DNA of 64,000 nt, taken from positions 124,001-188,000 of the forward strand of contig JAEZMD010000017.1 in NCBI GenBank assembly GCA_023435745.1. The letters run 5' to 3'. The translations under genes were made by a program, and so were the position numbers. Numbering within the stretch: the first letter of the stretch is position 1; each line of letters starts with the position of its first letter. Below are positions 32,966 through 41,448 of the stretch, in pieces. The notes beneath the pieces were generated by a model. The model was given only the letters and a program-made list of their open reading frames with translations. It was not told the DNA's origin and did not search any database. This stretch comes from Bacillota bacterium. Its GTDB lineage: Bacteria; Bacillota; Clostridia; Acetivibrionales; DTU013.

Positions 32966-34856
32966 CTCCCGATTCCTCCTGCTTCATGTCGTATATCATC
33001 TGCTTTATTTCGTTGCTGACGACCTCGGTTGTAGTCACATTCAAACCGAGAGAATCGCCGAACGGCTGGCCTTCCTCATTGAATTTCCAGACGCCTTCCC
33101 GGTCAATCGTGGCCAATTCCCGAGCTTGCGCGTGCCGGTAAAAGTTGCTGCCGAAGCTATCCGCCCATGCGGTGGGGTACGCCATAATGTCTTTTTTAGG
33201 ACCTACAGTAAATGGCCGGACATCTCCTGGAAGCAAGTCATCTTTAGAGCTATCATCCTGCCCTGATCCCAGAACGGTCTGAGGGATAAACATTTCCGTC
33301 TCACGGACATCAAAAATTATGACTGACTCATGATCCTTTTGCCGATGGAGTCCGCGCACACGATATCTACATCCCAGAGTCCATCCAAAGATTCTATACA
33401 ACGTTTCAATATATGCCGCACAGCTAATATTGCGGGGATAATACTGGCCGTCTTCAACAAGAGCCCAACGAATGGCGTTTCTTGTTTCTTTGGTGCAGCG
33501 CCGAACCGCAAGAAGATGTTCGTGTGGATGAACCAGCATTTCTATGTAAATCGCCTTCTCCAATTTCCTCACGCATTCTGTACTGAACTGAAAATAGTCC
33601 GTCGAAAAAGTAACACATATTTTTCGTGCCGTATCAAAGAATTGCGAGCGGGCGATCTCAAAACCGCGCAAGTCAAAGTCACCGGATTTTACCTCAACCT
33701 CTATGTTTTCCACATGCGTCTCATTGATTTCTTCGTATGTACTGGCAGATGCAGCCTGGTAATCCTCAGATTTAAAAGCAGCCCACCGTGGATTTACTGA
33801 GACAAAACCTTTCAAGGCGCCATCAAGGATGACTTGAAGTTCCGGCAGGATGCCTTTATTGCCATATCTGGCGTTGCTGATAAGATGCTGGACTGCAATA
33901 AAATCATCACGCGAAATAATAGGGTTATGGTGGTTTCGCTTTCTGTACTGGTTACGATCCTGCTTATTTTTCTTGGATTTATGGTTGAGATAATTTGGCG
34001 TCCATGTTTTACGAGCAAGGACATCGCCGCAATGCCGCTCATTCTGAAGTATTTGGAGTATGGTGCTTGGCGACCACGATGTATTATTCTTCTTAGTCCG
34101 GCGGCCGAGTTTCGTCAAGGTCTCGGCAATCTGAGCGCAGGTATACCCATAGAGGTACATAAAAAATATCAGACGCACCGTCTTGGCTTCTTCATCATTG
34201 ATTACAAGGTTTCCGTCTTCATCATGGTCGTAACCCAGTAACGGCGGAGTGAGAAATATGCCCCGCTTAAAACGCATCTCAATGGAAGCGTTCATTATTT
34301 CACTCTTGTTATGAGACTCTTCCTGCGCCAAAGTGGAAATAAAGGATAGGCTCATTTCGCTGTTGCTGTTGAGTGTATAGATGTTTTCAGTTTCAAAGAA
34401 AATCCCTATGGGAGGCTGCATGGCGGCCAGCTGACGGACGTAACCGATACAATCCAGAACATTACGGGCAAAACGCGAAACGCTCTTAGTCACGATCAAA
34501 TCAATCTTCTTGGCCTGACAATCGCTGATCATTCGAATAAAAGCGTCACGGTGTTGGAGTGATGTTCCTGAAATGCCTTCATCCGCGTAGATATCTACCA
34601 GCTTCCAGCCTGGGTGATTACTAACAACGTCCATATAGTGGTTCTTTTGTAGTTCATATGAAGAGGTTTGGCGAGGGTCATCTGTGGAAACGCGCGCGTA
34701 GACAGCCACCCGCTTTTCTCTCTTGTCTTCGTAGAAGTTTTCCTGGGGCGCTGCGGGTATGACGTCAAGTTCATTTGGGTCTATCCCTTTATATCGAGCG
34801 CGAATACGCGCTTTTTCGTTATTGATATCTTTTAGCTGGCCTTCATTTTCCCTCAT
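32955..34856 (-). CDS. Serine recombinase with an unusual C-terminal domain instead of a zinc ribbon
   Basis: This protein of 633 residues starts at ATG 34856 (GGGAGGGA upstream). Catalytic Ser57 is in VYARVSTDD. Its resolvase region carries IVTKSVSRFARNVLDCIGYV and QEESHNKSEIMNASIEMRF, then a recombinase domain (about 205-330). The place where large serine recombinases carry a CxxC zinc ribbon and coiled coil has no cysteine pairs. Instead there is KGFVSVNPRWAAF (about 350) and a ~230-residue region homologous to the two following genes. It heads a five-gene coupled operon. Confidence 0.88.
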   Translation of the reverse strand: MRENEGQLKDINNEKARIRARYKGIDPNELDVIPAAPQENFYEDKREKRVAVYARVSTDDPRQTSSYELQKNHYMDVVSNHPGWKLVDIYADEGISGTSLQHRDAFIRMISDCQAKKIDLIVTKSVSRFARNVLDCIGYVRQLAAMQPPIGIFFETENIYTLNSNSEMSLSFISTLAQEESHNKSEIMNASIEMRFKRGIFLTPPLLGYDHDEDGNLVINDEEAKTVRLIFFMYLYGYTCAQIAETLTKLGRRTKKNNTSWSPSTILQILQNERHCGDVLARKTWTPNYLNHKSKKNKQDRNQYRKRNHHNPIISRDDFIAVQHLISNARYGNKGILPELQVILDGALKGFVSVNPRWAAFKSEDYQAASASTYEEINETHVENIEVEVKSGDFDLRGFEIARSQFFDTARKICVTFSTDYFQFSTECVRKLEKAIYIEMLVHPHEHLLAVRRCTKETRNAIRWALVEDGQYYPRNISCAAYIETLYRIFGWTLGCRYRVRGLHRQKDHESVIIFDVRETEMFIPQTVLGSGQDDSSKDDLLPGDVRPFTVGPKKDIMAYPTAWADSFGSNFYRHAQARELATIDREGVWKFNEEGQPFGDSLGLNVTTTEVVSNEIKQMIYDMKQEESGDGE

Positions 34857-34892
34857 GGCGGTGCTCCCTCCCGTGGACATGGTTATTTCAAA

Positions 34893-34921
34893 ATTATATA
34901 GGATTAAAAACAATAAGAAAA
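34893..34921 (-). promoter_or_regulatory. Promoter of the recombinase/ParB operon
   Basis: On the minus strand, TATAAT lies at 34898-34893, with the -35 position (TTTTCT, 17-base spacer) inside the left arm of the inverted repeat at 34917. It is 37 bases upstream of the chosen start. Confidence 0.5.
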
Positions 34922-34960
34922 TGAACTGTAGGTCAACTCATTTACCTGCAGTTCATTTTC
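34917..34960. promoter_or_regulatory. 17-bp inverted-repeat operator between divergent genes
   Basis: GAAAATGAACTGTAGGT and ACCTGCAGTTCATTTTC are inverted copies (16 of 17 match) around a 10-base centre. Each arm covers the -35 position of one of two divergent promoters whose TATAAT boxes lie at equal distance (17-18 bases) on either side. It is a clear site for a dimeric repressor, most likely the XRE protein at 35086. Confidence 0.75.
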
Positions 34961-34983
34961 AAGCAAATTTTTTCGGGTATAAT
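34955..34983 (+). promoter_or_regulatory. Promoter of the XRE regulator gene
   Basis: TATAAT lies at 34978-34983, with a 17-base spacer to ATTTTC inside the right arm of the operator. The -35 is weak, consistent with regulated expression. The gene begins about 100 bases downstream. Confidence 0.5.
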
Positions 34984-35085
34984 AGAAGTGAATGTATAAA
35001 AAACCACTAACCGTCCGAAGTCCTCGGCGATCTCCGATTATATAGAATAAAGTTGATGTTCTATTTAATTGGAGGGTGGATAATA

Positions 35086-35442
35086 ATGGTGGTAAATATC
35101 AAAATTATCGGTAGAAGAGTAAAAGAATCTCGAATTCAGAAGCATATGTCCCAAGCGGATCTGGCAGAACGGATTGATATGTCCGTTACGTATATAAGCC
35201 ATATCGAAACGGCAAAAAAGCAAGCAAGCCTCGAATCATTAGTACGGATTGCGGATGTCCTCGGGGTAACAGTCGACAATCTGTTAAATGGCAATCAGGC
35301 AAATGACGCGACGGAATATCGGACAGAACTTGCGCAGCTTTTTGAGGGCTGTACCAGCTATGAAAAACGGATTATATATGAAATTGCCTCGGCTACTAAA
35401 AAGAGCCTTCTTGAAAATAAATGGCTGCAAAACAAAAATTAG
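35086..35442 (+). CDS. XRE-family transcriptional regulator
   Basis: This 118-residue Cro/CI-type HTH protein contains VKESRIQKHMSQADLAERIDMSVTYISHIETAKKQASLESLVRIADVL (about 11-60) and a C-terminal dimerisation-like helix. It is divergent from the recombinase operon and probably represses it and itself through the 34917 operator. GGAGG precedes the ATG at 35086 by 10 bases; the upstream in-frame start is not supported. A degenerate copy of its 3' end lies at 39903 beyond the ger operon. Confidence 0.88.
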   Translation: MVVNIKIIGRRVKESRIQKHMSQADLAERIDMSVTYISHIETAKKQASLESLVRIADVLGVTVDNLLNGNQANDATEYRTELAQLFEGCTSYEKRIIYEIASATKKSLLENKWLQNKN

Positions 35443-35562
35443 TAATTGAAATAAAGGTGAATTGTAAATTAAAAGTGACCTATTCTCAGACGAATTTGAA
35501 TAATTCGAGTTCTTAAGGAGAAAATTAATTTAGAGGTAAAATAATCCAAAGGTCGTGAAGAA

Positions 35563-37317
35563 ATGAGTTTGCTGTCAACTGTTTTGAATCTTCTTTTATA
35601 TAAAGAGTCCCCGAAATACAACCGGTTCGAACTGCTGGAAGATGAACCCGAAGACAAAGGCCGGACAGAAAATGGAAATGTGGCTCAGGCCAAACCGGAG
35701 ATAAAGGTAAAAGGCAAATGGAGAGCCGATATTCCCAGACGGACACAGGTAAAATCCAAGCAGGAACCAAAGCAGGAGCAGAGCCGTGAGGGAAAGGTGG
35801 AAAAAAAGCTCAGTCAAAACCTTGAAATCATAAAGCGGGAGCTCAATTTTCCCACCAATCAGGATGTCGTGATCCGTGAGTTCAAGATCATGCAAAAAAG
35901 CGACGCCTTTATCGTTTATATAGACGGCATGGCCGACAAGACGACTATCAACGATTATATCCTGCGGCAGCTTATGGCACCGAATCCGGGCAAAACTGCG
36001 GGTTCAGGCAAGGATCTGATCGATTGCCTGGTAAACAACCTACTGTCTGTGAATCAGGTGACAAGGCAGACGGAATACGGCCAAATTATCAAACAGGTCT
36101 TAAACGGTCTGACCGCCCTTTTTGTAGAGGATGCTGGGGAATGTATTCTGATCGAAAGTCGCGGCTTCGATAAAAGAAACGTATCCAATCCGCTGACGGA
36201 AACGATTATCAAAGGCCCGCACGAAGCTTTTATCGAAAATCTGAGAACAAACATCACCCTTGTTCGCAAGATCATCCGCAATAAGGATCTTGTGACCGAG
36301 ATGCTGCCAACAGGCAAAACCGACAATATGACCTGCGCGATCATGTATATTAAAGGGATCGTAAATCCAAAGGTTGTTCGGGAATTAAAAAGAAGGATCG
36401 GCAGCATCGATGTCGATCAGATTCAGGGGGACGGGACGCTCGACCAATTAATCGAGGACCACCCCTCTTCACTTTTTCCCCAGATATTAAGCACGGAGAG
36501 GCCGGACAGGACGGCATACTTTCTTATGGAGGGCAAGGTGGCGATCATCTGTGACGGTACGCCATATGCAAGCGTGGTTCCGGTCACCTTCTTTGATATG
36601 TTCCATTCTTCTGAAGATTACGCGCTTCGCTGGCAATACGGTACATTTTTAAGGATCATAAGGATGATCGCCGCATGCATTGCGGTATTCCTACCCGGTA
36701 TGTATGTTGCCTTGACCCTATATCACCACGAAATGATTCCCACCGAGTTGATGTCTTCCCTGGCAAAAGCAAGAGAGCATCTGCCGTTCCCTACGATTAT
36801 TGAAATCCTGCTGATGGAAATCTTGTTTGAGCTCATTCGCGAAGCGGGCATACGGGTGCCGGGGGTTATAGGGCAAACTCTTGGCATTATCGGTGCGATT
36901 ATAGTGGGGCAGGCCGCCGTCGCTGCGGGCCTGGTCAGTCCCGTGCTGATTATCATCATAGCGATCACCGGACTTGGGAGCTTCGCCATTCCTAATTTTT
37001 CGCTGGCTTTCGGCGTGCGCATCTCACGGTTCATCTTTATTATCTGCGGAGCCATTGCAGGGTTTTATGGGATAGCGGCCGGAATATTTATTTTCGGCGG
37101 ACTTGCCTGTTCCATGAAGTCCTTTGGGGTACCATATTTCAGCCCCGTTGCACCAAAGACAAAATCCAGCCGCGACACTATTATAAGAATGCCGACGTGG
37201 AGGCAAAAAACGAGGCCGGATTTCCTGAACACCTCTGACAGGATGCGAATGGGAAATCCCGCGCGCGGCTGGGCGGCGCAGGGCAAAGAGGAGACGGACA
37301 ATGATTCAGGAAGGTAA
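35563..37317 (+). CDS. Spore germination receptor subunit A (GerA family)
   Basis: This 584-residue A subunit of a nutrient germination receptor sits in the spore inner membrane. It has a soluble N-terminal part (1-~330, first 85 residues basic and hydrophilic). The core follows (LEIIKRELNFPTNQDVVIREF; GPHEAFIENLRTNITLVRKII). The C-terminus has four or five hydrophobic segments (about 365-520) containing HHEMIPTELMSSLAKAREHLPFP, a GerA-family hallmark. It is followed directly by B and C subunits. Its expression would be expected in the forespore under SigG; no convincing SigG promoter was found. Confidence 0.95.
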   Translation: MSLLSTVLNLLLYKESPKYNRFELLEDEPEDKGRTENGNVAQAKPEIKVKGKWRADIPRRTQVKSKQEPKQEQSREGKVEKKLSQNLEIIKRELNFPTNQDVVIREFKIMQKSDAFIVYIDGMADKTTINDYILRQLMAPNPGKTAGSGKDLIDCLVNNLLSVNQVTRQTEYGQIIKQVLNGLTALFVEDAGECILIESRGFDKRNVSNPLTETIIKGPHEAFIENLRTNITLVRKIIRNKDLVTEMLPTGKTDNMTCAIMYIKGIVNPKVVRELKRRIGSIDVDQIQGDGTLDQLIEDHPSSLFPQILSTERPDRTAYFLMEGKVAIICDGTPYASVVPVTFFDMFHSSEDYALRWQYGTFLRIIRMIAACIAVFLPGMYVALTLYHHEMIPTELMSSLAKAREHLPFPTIIEILLMEILFELIREAGIRVPGVIGQTLGIIGAIIVGQAAVAAGLVSPVLIIIIAITGLGSFAIPNFSLAFGVRISRFIFIICGAIAGFYGIAAGIFIFGGLACSMKSFGVPYFSPVAPKTKSSRDTIIRMPTWRQKTRPDFLNTSDRMRMGNPARGWAAQGKEETDNDSGR

Positions 37318-38395
37318 AATCGGCGTCCGGGAAGCCGTATGGCTTGTGACCCTGGCCATATCAGCGAAGGTGTTTTTCGCCAGTCCCTCCATGCTGGTCG
37401 GCTTAGTTGGCAATACTGGCTGGTATATGACGCTGATCTCCGCTCTCACGGCCCTTATAGGTTTCATGTTCATCTATCTGTTATTAAAACGCTTTCCCGG
37501 TAAGGATATCATGGAAATATTCGATATAACGCTGGGGCGTTTCTTAGGCTTTACTTTTTCAGGGATACTGGCATTCTACCTACTGTTCAAAGCGGTCACC
37601 AGAGTCGCTGAGTTCAACGAGGTCATCAAAGTCTATGTTTTCCCTTTAAGTCCGAATTGGCTGATCATCGGAATCTATGTCGTCTGTGTTTTCACGCTGT
37701 GCACACTGGGTTTGGAGAGCATCGCGCGGTTTGCAAAACTGCTGGTTTATTTTATGCTTGCCGGCTTTTTAGCCGTATTGATTCTAAATAGCCAGAATTA
37801 TAATCCGAATTACCTGTATCCGATATTGGGCTACGGTCTGGATAAGACATTACTCCACGGTGTTGTCAGAAGCTCAGTTTACGGTGAAGTTATCCTTCTG
37901 GCGGTCTTTGCTCAGTCGCTGCAGGGTTTAAAGCATATCAAAAAAGAAGGCGTTATCGGTATTCTGCTGTCCGCCGTTTTGATCAGCCTTTCACTGCTGT
38001 CGTATATACTGACGTTTCCATATTATACGGCGCGGGATATTACGGCGCCGATGTATGAAATGGCAACCCTTATCGACTACGGACGATTTCTGCAAAGAGT
38101 TGAACCTATTTTCCTTTTTATCTGGATAACCGGTACGCTGATATCCACGACCATCGTCGTTTATTCCTTTATTTGGATTTACTGCCGGATCTTCAGAATA
38201 CAGGATAAGAAGCCGATCTGCATCGTGGGCTGTATTCTCCTTTACGCCGTCGCGCTCATGCACAAAGATTTAGAAACGATATTGGATTATGTGAAATGGA
38301 ACAGAGACTACGGCGCGATAATCATTTTTATCTTACCACTTGTATCTCTCACCGCAGCTCTGATCAGGAAAAAGGGAGCGAAGACCCATGCGTAA
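37301..38395 (+). CDS. Spore germination receptor subunit B (GerB-type permease)
   Basis: This 364-residue B subunit is a member of the APC-type endospore germination permease family with about ten membrane segments. Family marks include SAKVFFASPSMLVGLVGNTGWYMTLISA at the N-terminus and FPGKDIMEIFDITLGRFLGF. It overlaps subunit A by 17 bases and subunit C by 8, so the three are co-translated. It probably binds the germinant. Confidence 0.95.
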   Translation: MIQEGKIGVREAVWLVTLAISAKVFFASPSMLVGLVGNTGWYMTLISALTALIGFMFIYLLLKRFPGKDIMEIFDITLGRFLGFTFSGILAFYLLFKAVTRVAEFNEVIKVYVFPLSPNWLIIGIYVVCVFTLCTLGLESIARFAKLLVYFMLAGFLAVLILNSQNYNPNYLYPILGYGLDKTLLHGVVRSSVYGEVILLAVFAQSLQGLKHIKKEGVIGILLSAVLISLSLLSYILTFPYYTARDITAPMYEMATLIDYGRFLQRVEPIFLFIWITGTLISTTIVVYSFIWIYCRIFRIQDKKPICIVGCILLYAVALMHKDLETILDYVKWNRDYGAIIIFILPLVSLTAALIRKKGAKTHA

Positions 38396-39629
38396 AACAG
38401 TCATAGCAGTATTTTTAATATTAATGGTTATAAGTCTGACGTCCTGCTATGACGCCAATGAATTCGACGATATGATACATGTTGTGGCAATTGGGATCGA
38501 CAAGGGCGTTTCGGATCAATGGCGTTTAACGATTCAATTCCCAACGATGAAAGAAAGCGGCGGCGGAGAGCAGTCGGACAGTGGAAGCGGAAAAAGTCAG
38601 GAAGAATACACCTGCGTGTCGATCGACGCCCCTTCTTTTTTCGCGGGCATCAATATGCTCAACACTTCCCTCCCGCGCAAGTTGAATTTTATGCATGCCC
38701 AGATCATTCTTTTCTCGGAAGAATTGGCGGAATCAGGATTGATCAACGAATATATTGCTCCAATCAATCGGTTTAGAGAAATCCGGAAAACCTCACATGT
38801 GTTTGTCATAAAAGGTAAGGCATACGATTTCATGAAGGATAATAAACCGTTTATCGGGAACCTGCTGTCCAAAAGTTTTCAGCTTCTGATAAAGGAAGGC
38901 GCCATGTCAGGGTATTTCCCGCATGTGACGCTTGAAGATTTCTCCGAAGGGTTAAAATCCACCTATCATCAGCCGATCGCAGCCATTGCAGCAGTGAATG
39001 ACGGTAAAAGTTTTATAGAAAATGGAGAGCCTTCGGGAACTGAATTCAAAACAGGAGGAGAGTATACAGCTGGCCAAATGCCTCGTACTGGAGATAATAA
39101 AATTGAAATTTGGGGAACCGCTTTGTTTGTCGGAGATACGATGGTGGGAGAGCTGGACGGCGATGAAACCCGTTATTTGCTTATGGTAAGGGGTGAATTT
39201 GAACGGGGCTTTTTCACGATACAAGACCCTCAAAAACCGGAATTGGTGATTTCCTTAGACATTAGAAGTTCCAGGGAACCTGAGATTAAAGTTACATGCG
39301 ACGGATCAAAGCCCATTATACGGCTGAACGTTCTATTGGATGGTGACCTTCTTGCGGTTCAAAGCGGCATCAACTATGAAAAACCGGAGCATAAGCAATT
39401 ATTGGAGCAAGCCTTCCAGCAAATCGTAAAAGAGGGGATTGAGAAGCTCAACGATAAATGCAAGGACTTGAATACGGATGCGCTGCTGTTTGGAGACTAT
39501 GCGGCAAAAAATTTCTTAACGATAAATGATTGGGAAAGCTATGACTGGAACAGCCGTTTTAAGGAAGCGGACATAACAGTCAATGTTGAATTTGCTATCC
39601 GGAGAACGGGCACACAGGTTAAAAACTGA
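38388..39629 (+). CDS. Spore germination receptor subunit C (Ger(x)C lipoprotein)
   Basis: This 413-residue lipoprotein has a signal peptide with lipobox LTSC (Cys about 20). The Ger(x)C domains follow: ANEFDDMIHVVAIGIDKG, then the LNTSLPRKLNFMHAQIILFSEELA core, and a C-terminal EKPEHKQLLEQAFQQIVKEGIEKLND element. It completes the A-B-C receptor operon. The loop at about 55-75 (gly/ser-rich, GGGEQSDSGSGKSQEE) is a low-complexity insertion. Confidence 0.95.
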   Translation: MRKTVIAVFLILMVISLTSCYDANEFDDMIHVVAIGIDKGVSDQWRLTIQFPTMKESGGGEQSDSGSGKSQEEYTCVSIDAPSFFAGINMLNTSLPRKLNFMHAQIILFSEELAESGLINEYIAPINRFREIRKTSHVFVIKGKAYDFMKDNKPFIGNLLSKSFQLLIKEGAMSGYFPHVTLEDFSEGLKSTYHQPIAAIAAVNDGKSFIENGEPSGTEFKTGGEYTAGQMPRTGDNKIEIWGTALFVGDTMVGELDGDETRYLLMVRGEFERGFFTIQDPQKPELVISLDIRSSREPEIKVTCDGSKPIIRLNVLLDGDLLAVQSGINYEKPEHKQLLEQAFQQIVKEGIEKLNDKCKDLNTDALLFGDYAAKNFLTINDWESYDWNSRFKEADITVNVEFAIRRTGTQVKN

Positions 39630-39666
39630 TCTATAACAGTATAACAGATTATGTGGGAGCGGTTAA

Positions 39667-39840
39667 ATGAAATATGTTCTAACAATTTTATTACTCGCGG
39701 TTTTGATTTATATTTTGAGTTTCGCAAGGTATAACTGGATAAAAAAGAATAAACTGGCCGCTGTTGGTACTGCATTTATCGCTATTACAGCTGTAGGCTT
39801 TTCACTTTTCGTTGTTTTTTTCAGCGGATTCGAAATATGA
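39667..39840 (+). CDS. Small two-helix membrane protein after the ger operon
   Basis: This 57-residue peptide begins MKYVLTILLLAVLIYIL and ends FIAITAVGFSLFVVFFSGFEI, giving two hydrophobic helices around a short basic loop (ARYNWIKKNK). GGGAGCGG precedes the ATG, and it lies 37 bases after subunit C. Small membrane proteins of this kind accompany germination receptors in several clostridia, but I cannot name a family. Confidence 0.6.
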   Translation: MKYVLTILLLAVLIYILSFARYNWIKKNKLAAVGTAFIAITAVGFSLFVVFFSGFEI

Positions 39841-39902
39841 AATATGATAATATCTTTGCAATCGGGGACAGATTTAGTGCGGTTTATTGCTAGCGGAACA
39901 TT

Positions 39903-39958
39903 TTGAAATTGCCTCGACTACTAAAAAGAGTCTTCTCGATAACAAATGTATGCAATAA
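39903..39958 (+). pseudogene. Remnant of an XRE regulator 3' end
   Basis: About 50 bases match the last 17 codons of the XRE gene at 35380-35432 with roughly 85% identity (GAAATTGCCTCG.CTACTAAAAAGAG then .CTTCT.GA.AA.AAATG). No upstream part of the gene remains. It marks a duplicated or transferred XRE copy on the far side of the ger operon. Confidence 0.65.
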
Positions 39959-39981
39959 AGAAAAATAAAGGGGAAGGTGGC

Positions 39982-40012
39982 TGCACCCCCCTCGGCGATT
40001 TTGCACCCCCCT
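39982..40012. repeat. Direct repeat TGCACCCCCCT x2
   Basis: The 11-mer TGCACCCCCCT occurs at 39982 and 40002, 20 bases apart, in otherwise AT-rich DNA. Spaced terminal repeats of this type can be the end of a lost insertion sequence; no transposase or opposite end is visible nearby. Confidence 0.5.
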
Positions 40013-40065
40013 AAAAGGCAAAATTGAATTGTATCAATCTCGCACTCTAAATACACAATTTGTCT

Positions 40066-40091
40066 GAAAACCCGCTAAATAGCGGGTTTTC
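40066..40091. terminator. Symmetrical hairpin terminator
   Basis: GAAAACCCGCT-AAAT-AGCGGGTTTTC is an 11-bp perfect stem with A/T-rich flanks on both strands, suited to terminate in either direction. It closes the ger region. Confidence 0.85.
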
Positions 40092-40139
40092 AGCGTTTTA
40101 TACGCAAAATTTTTAGTTCATTTGCGAGCTTTGTATATA

Positions 40140-40310
40140 ATGTACGCTCTTTATGTTGTACAAATCTTTTTTGCTTATGGAACAGCATACAGGCTTACAA
40201 AAAGAGGTGGAGATAATGGTATAGCTCTTTTTGGATGGATGTTACTTATGATATTTGCTTCGATAATTCCTGGTCTGGGCATATATCTATGGGCTAAAAA
40301 CAAAGATTAG
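40140..40310 (+). CDS. Putative small membrane protein
   Basis: A 56-residue frame starts at ATG 40140, with hydrophobic helices MYALYVVQIFFAYGTAYRLT and GIALFGWMLLMIFASIIPGLGIYLWAKNKD. The composition and the W-x-K-N-K-D ending look real, but no clear ribosome site precedes it. The family is unknown. Confidence 0.4.
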   Translation: MYALYVVQIFFAYGTAYRLTKRGGDNGIALFGWMLLMIFASIIPGLGIYLWAKNKD

Positions 40311-40661
40311 GGTTATTATTTATAATGTTATGTCCTCTTGTAGTTATAGTCTATATAAAGAGCGGAATAGAGATAAATAGCGCTAATATAAGGCACATTA
40401 TTTCCAAACAGGGAACCACAACAAATCCATACTTCATTCATCTGGGTAAACATGGTATTATTGAAATGAACCTTAGGTTCACTGATTGATATTACAAATC
40501 AAACTCAGTCTATTTTATTGCGAGGGGTGAGAGGGTATTGGCAAAACTAAAGATTGATGTGTTAGTAAAAATATTGAGTAAAGATATTTTAAATACAATA
40601 CCTGTATCGAAATGAACTTTTGCATAGGCAAGACTAATGAAGCGGGGTTTCGGAGGATTTT
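40311..40661. other. 350-base non-coding gap with a small palindrome
   Basis: No convincing gene was found. It contains the 15-base palindrome TGAACCT-T-AGGTTCA (40467-40481) and an AT-rich stretch before the nucleotidyltransferase gene. A short open frame around 40538 (AKLKIDVLVKILSKD) ends after about 25 codons and may be a gene remnant. Confidence 0.4.
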
Positions 40662-41315
40662 ATGATAGACATAGATTTATGGATGGAGCGTTATACAAAA
40701 TTACTAAATGAAACATTCGGTGAACGCATTTATTTTGTTGGTCTACAAGGAAGTTACGGCAGAGGTGAAGCAACTGAAGCAAGTGACATTGATACGGTTG
40801 CCATTTTAGATAAACTGGCAGCTGAGGATATAAAAACATATAATGCCATGCTTGATAACCTCCCTAACCGGGAAATGATGTGTGGCTTCCTTTCAGGAAA
40901 AGATGAGCTTTTAAATTGGGAATCGTCAGATTTGTTTCAGTTTTATTATGATACTACACCAATTGTAGGTACTCTTGACGAGCTGCGTGCAAAAATTGAT
41001 AATGTAGCAGTTGACCGTGCCATCAAAATCGGTGCCTGCAACATCTACCACGGATGTGTACACAATATGTTATATGGAAAAAGCGATGATATTGTCCGTG
41101 GACTATATAAATCAGCATCTTTTGTTATACAGGCTATTGCATTTAAGGATACGGGTAAATATATAAAGCACCAAAAAGATTTGCTTGAAGTAGTAAACAA
41201 TAAAGAAAAAGAAATTTTAAATAACATTATTGCTCTTAAAAACGGTGCTGCAGTGGAATTTGATACAATGTCGGAGCATTTATTTAATTGGGCAAACGAG
41301 TTAATAAAAGTATGA
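40662..41315 (+). CDS. Nucleotidyltransferase domain protein
   Basis: This 217-residue protein has the polymerase-beta-type nucleotidyltransferase signature FVGLQGSYGRGEATEASDIDTVAI (about 25-48; GS..RG with the catalytic Asp pair SDID). An all-helical C-terminal part follows. Relatives include aminoglycoside nucleotidyltransferases and MNT-type proteins. No HEPN toxin partner is adjacent. The substrate is unknown. GGAGG precedes the ATG. Confidence 0.8.
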   Translation: MIDIDLWMERYTKLLNETFGERIYFVGLQGSYGRGEATEASDIDTVAILDKLAAEDIKTYNAMLDNLPNREMMCGFLSGKDELLNWESSDLFQFYYDTTPIVGTLDELRAKIDNVAVDRAIKIGACNIYHGCVHNMLYGKSDDIVRGLYKSASFVIQAIAFKDTGKYIKHQKDLLEVVNNKEKEILNNIIALKNGAAVEFDTMSEHLFNWANELIKV

Positions 41316-41447
41316 GGACCGCTTTCGTACTCACATAGAAGGTCCAGGTCTGCGTGTTATTGAGTATCAGGAATTTATTGATTTGAGCCGGTTGCAAAAA
41401 TACTTGAAAATGAGGAAAGGGCTATCTTATGAGACAGCCCTTTCAAC
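41316..41447 (+). pseudogene. Orphan coding-like fragment
   Basis: After the nucleotidyltransferase stop, one frame stays open to about 41465 and reads RFRTHIEGPGLRVIEYQEFI, then DLSRLQKYLKMRKG. It has no start or ribosome site and its 3' part is the terminator hairpin. It looks like the remnant of a gene I cannot name. Confidence 0.3.
41416..41443. terminator. Bidirectional terminator
   Basis: AAAGGGCT.TCT-TATG-AGA.AGCCCTTT forms an 11-bp stem with one mismatch between two convergent genes. T-rich tracts follow on both sides. Confidence 0.75.
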
Positions 41448-41448
41448 C

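Noticed and set aside
35458..35502. SigG-like promoter before the ger operon
   Set aside because: TGAATT or TGAATA is present, but no -10 resembling CATA.TA occurs at the proper spacing.
40467..40481. Palindrome TGAACCTTAGGTTCA as a regulator site
   Set aside because: There is no promoter or regulator gene around it to support a role; kept only as a note in the gap entry.
40662..41315. HEPN/MNT toxin-antitoxin pair
   Set aside because: The nucleotidyltransferase is present but no HEPN-type partner lies on either side.
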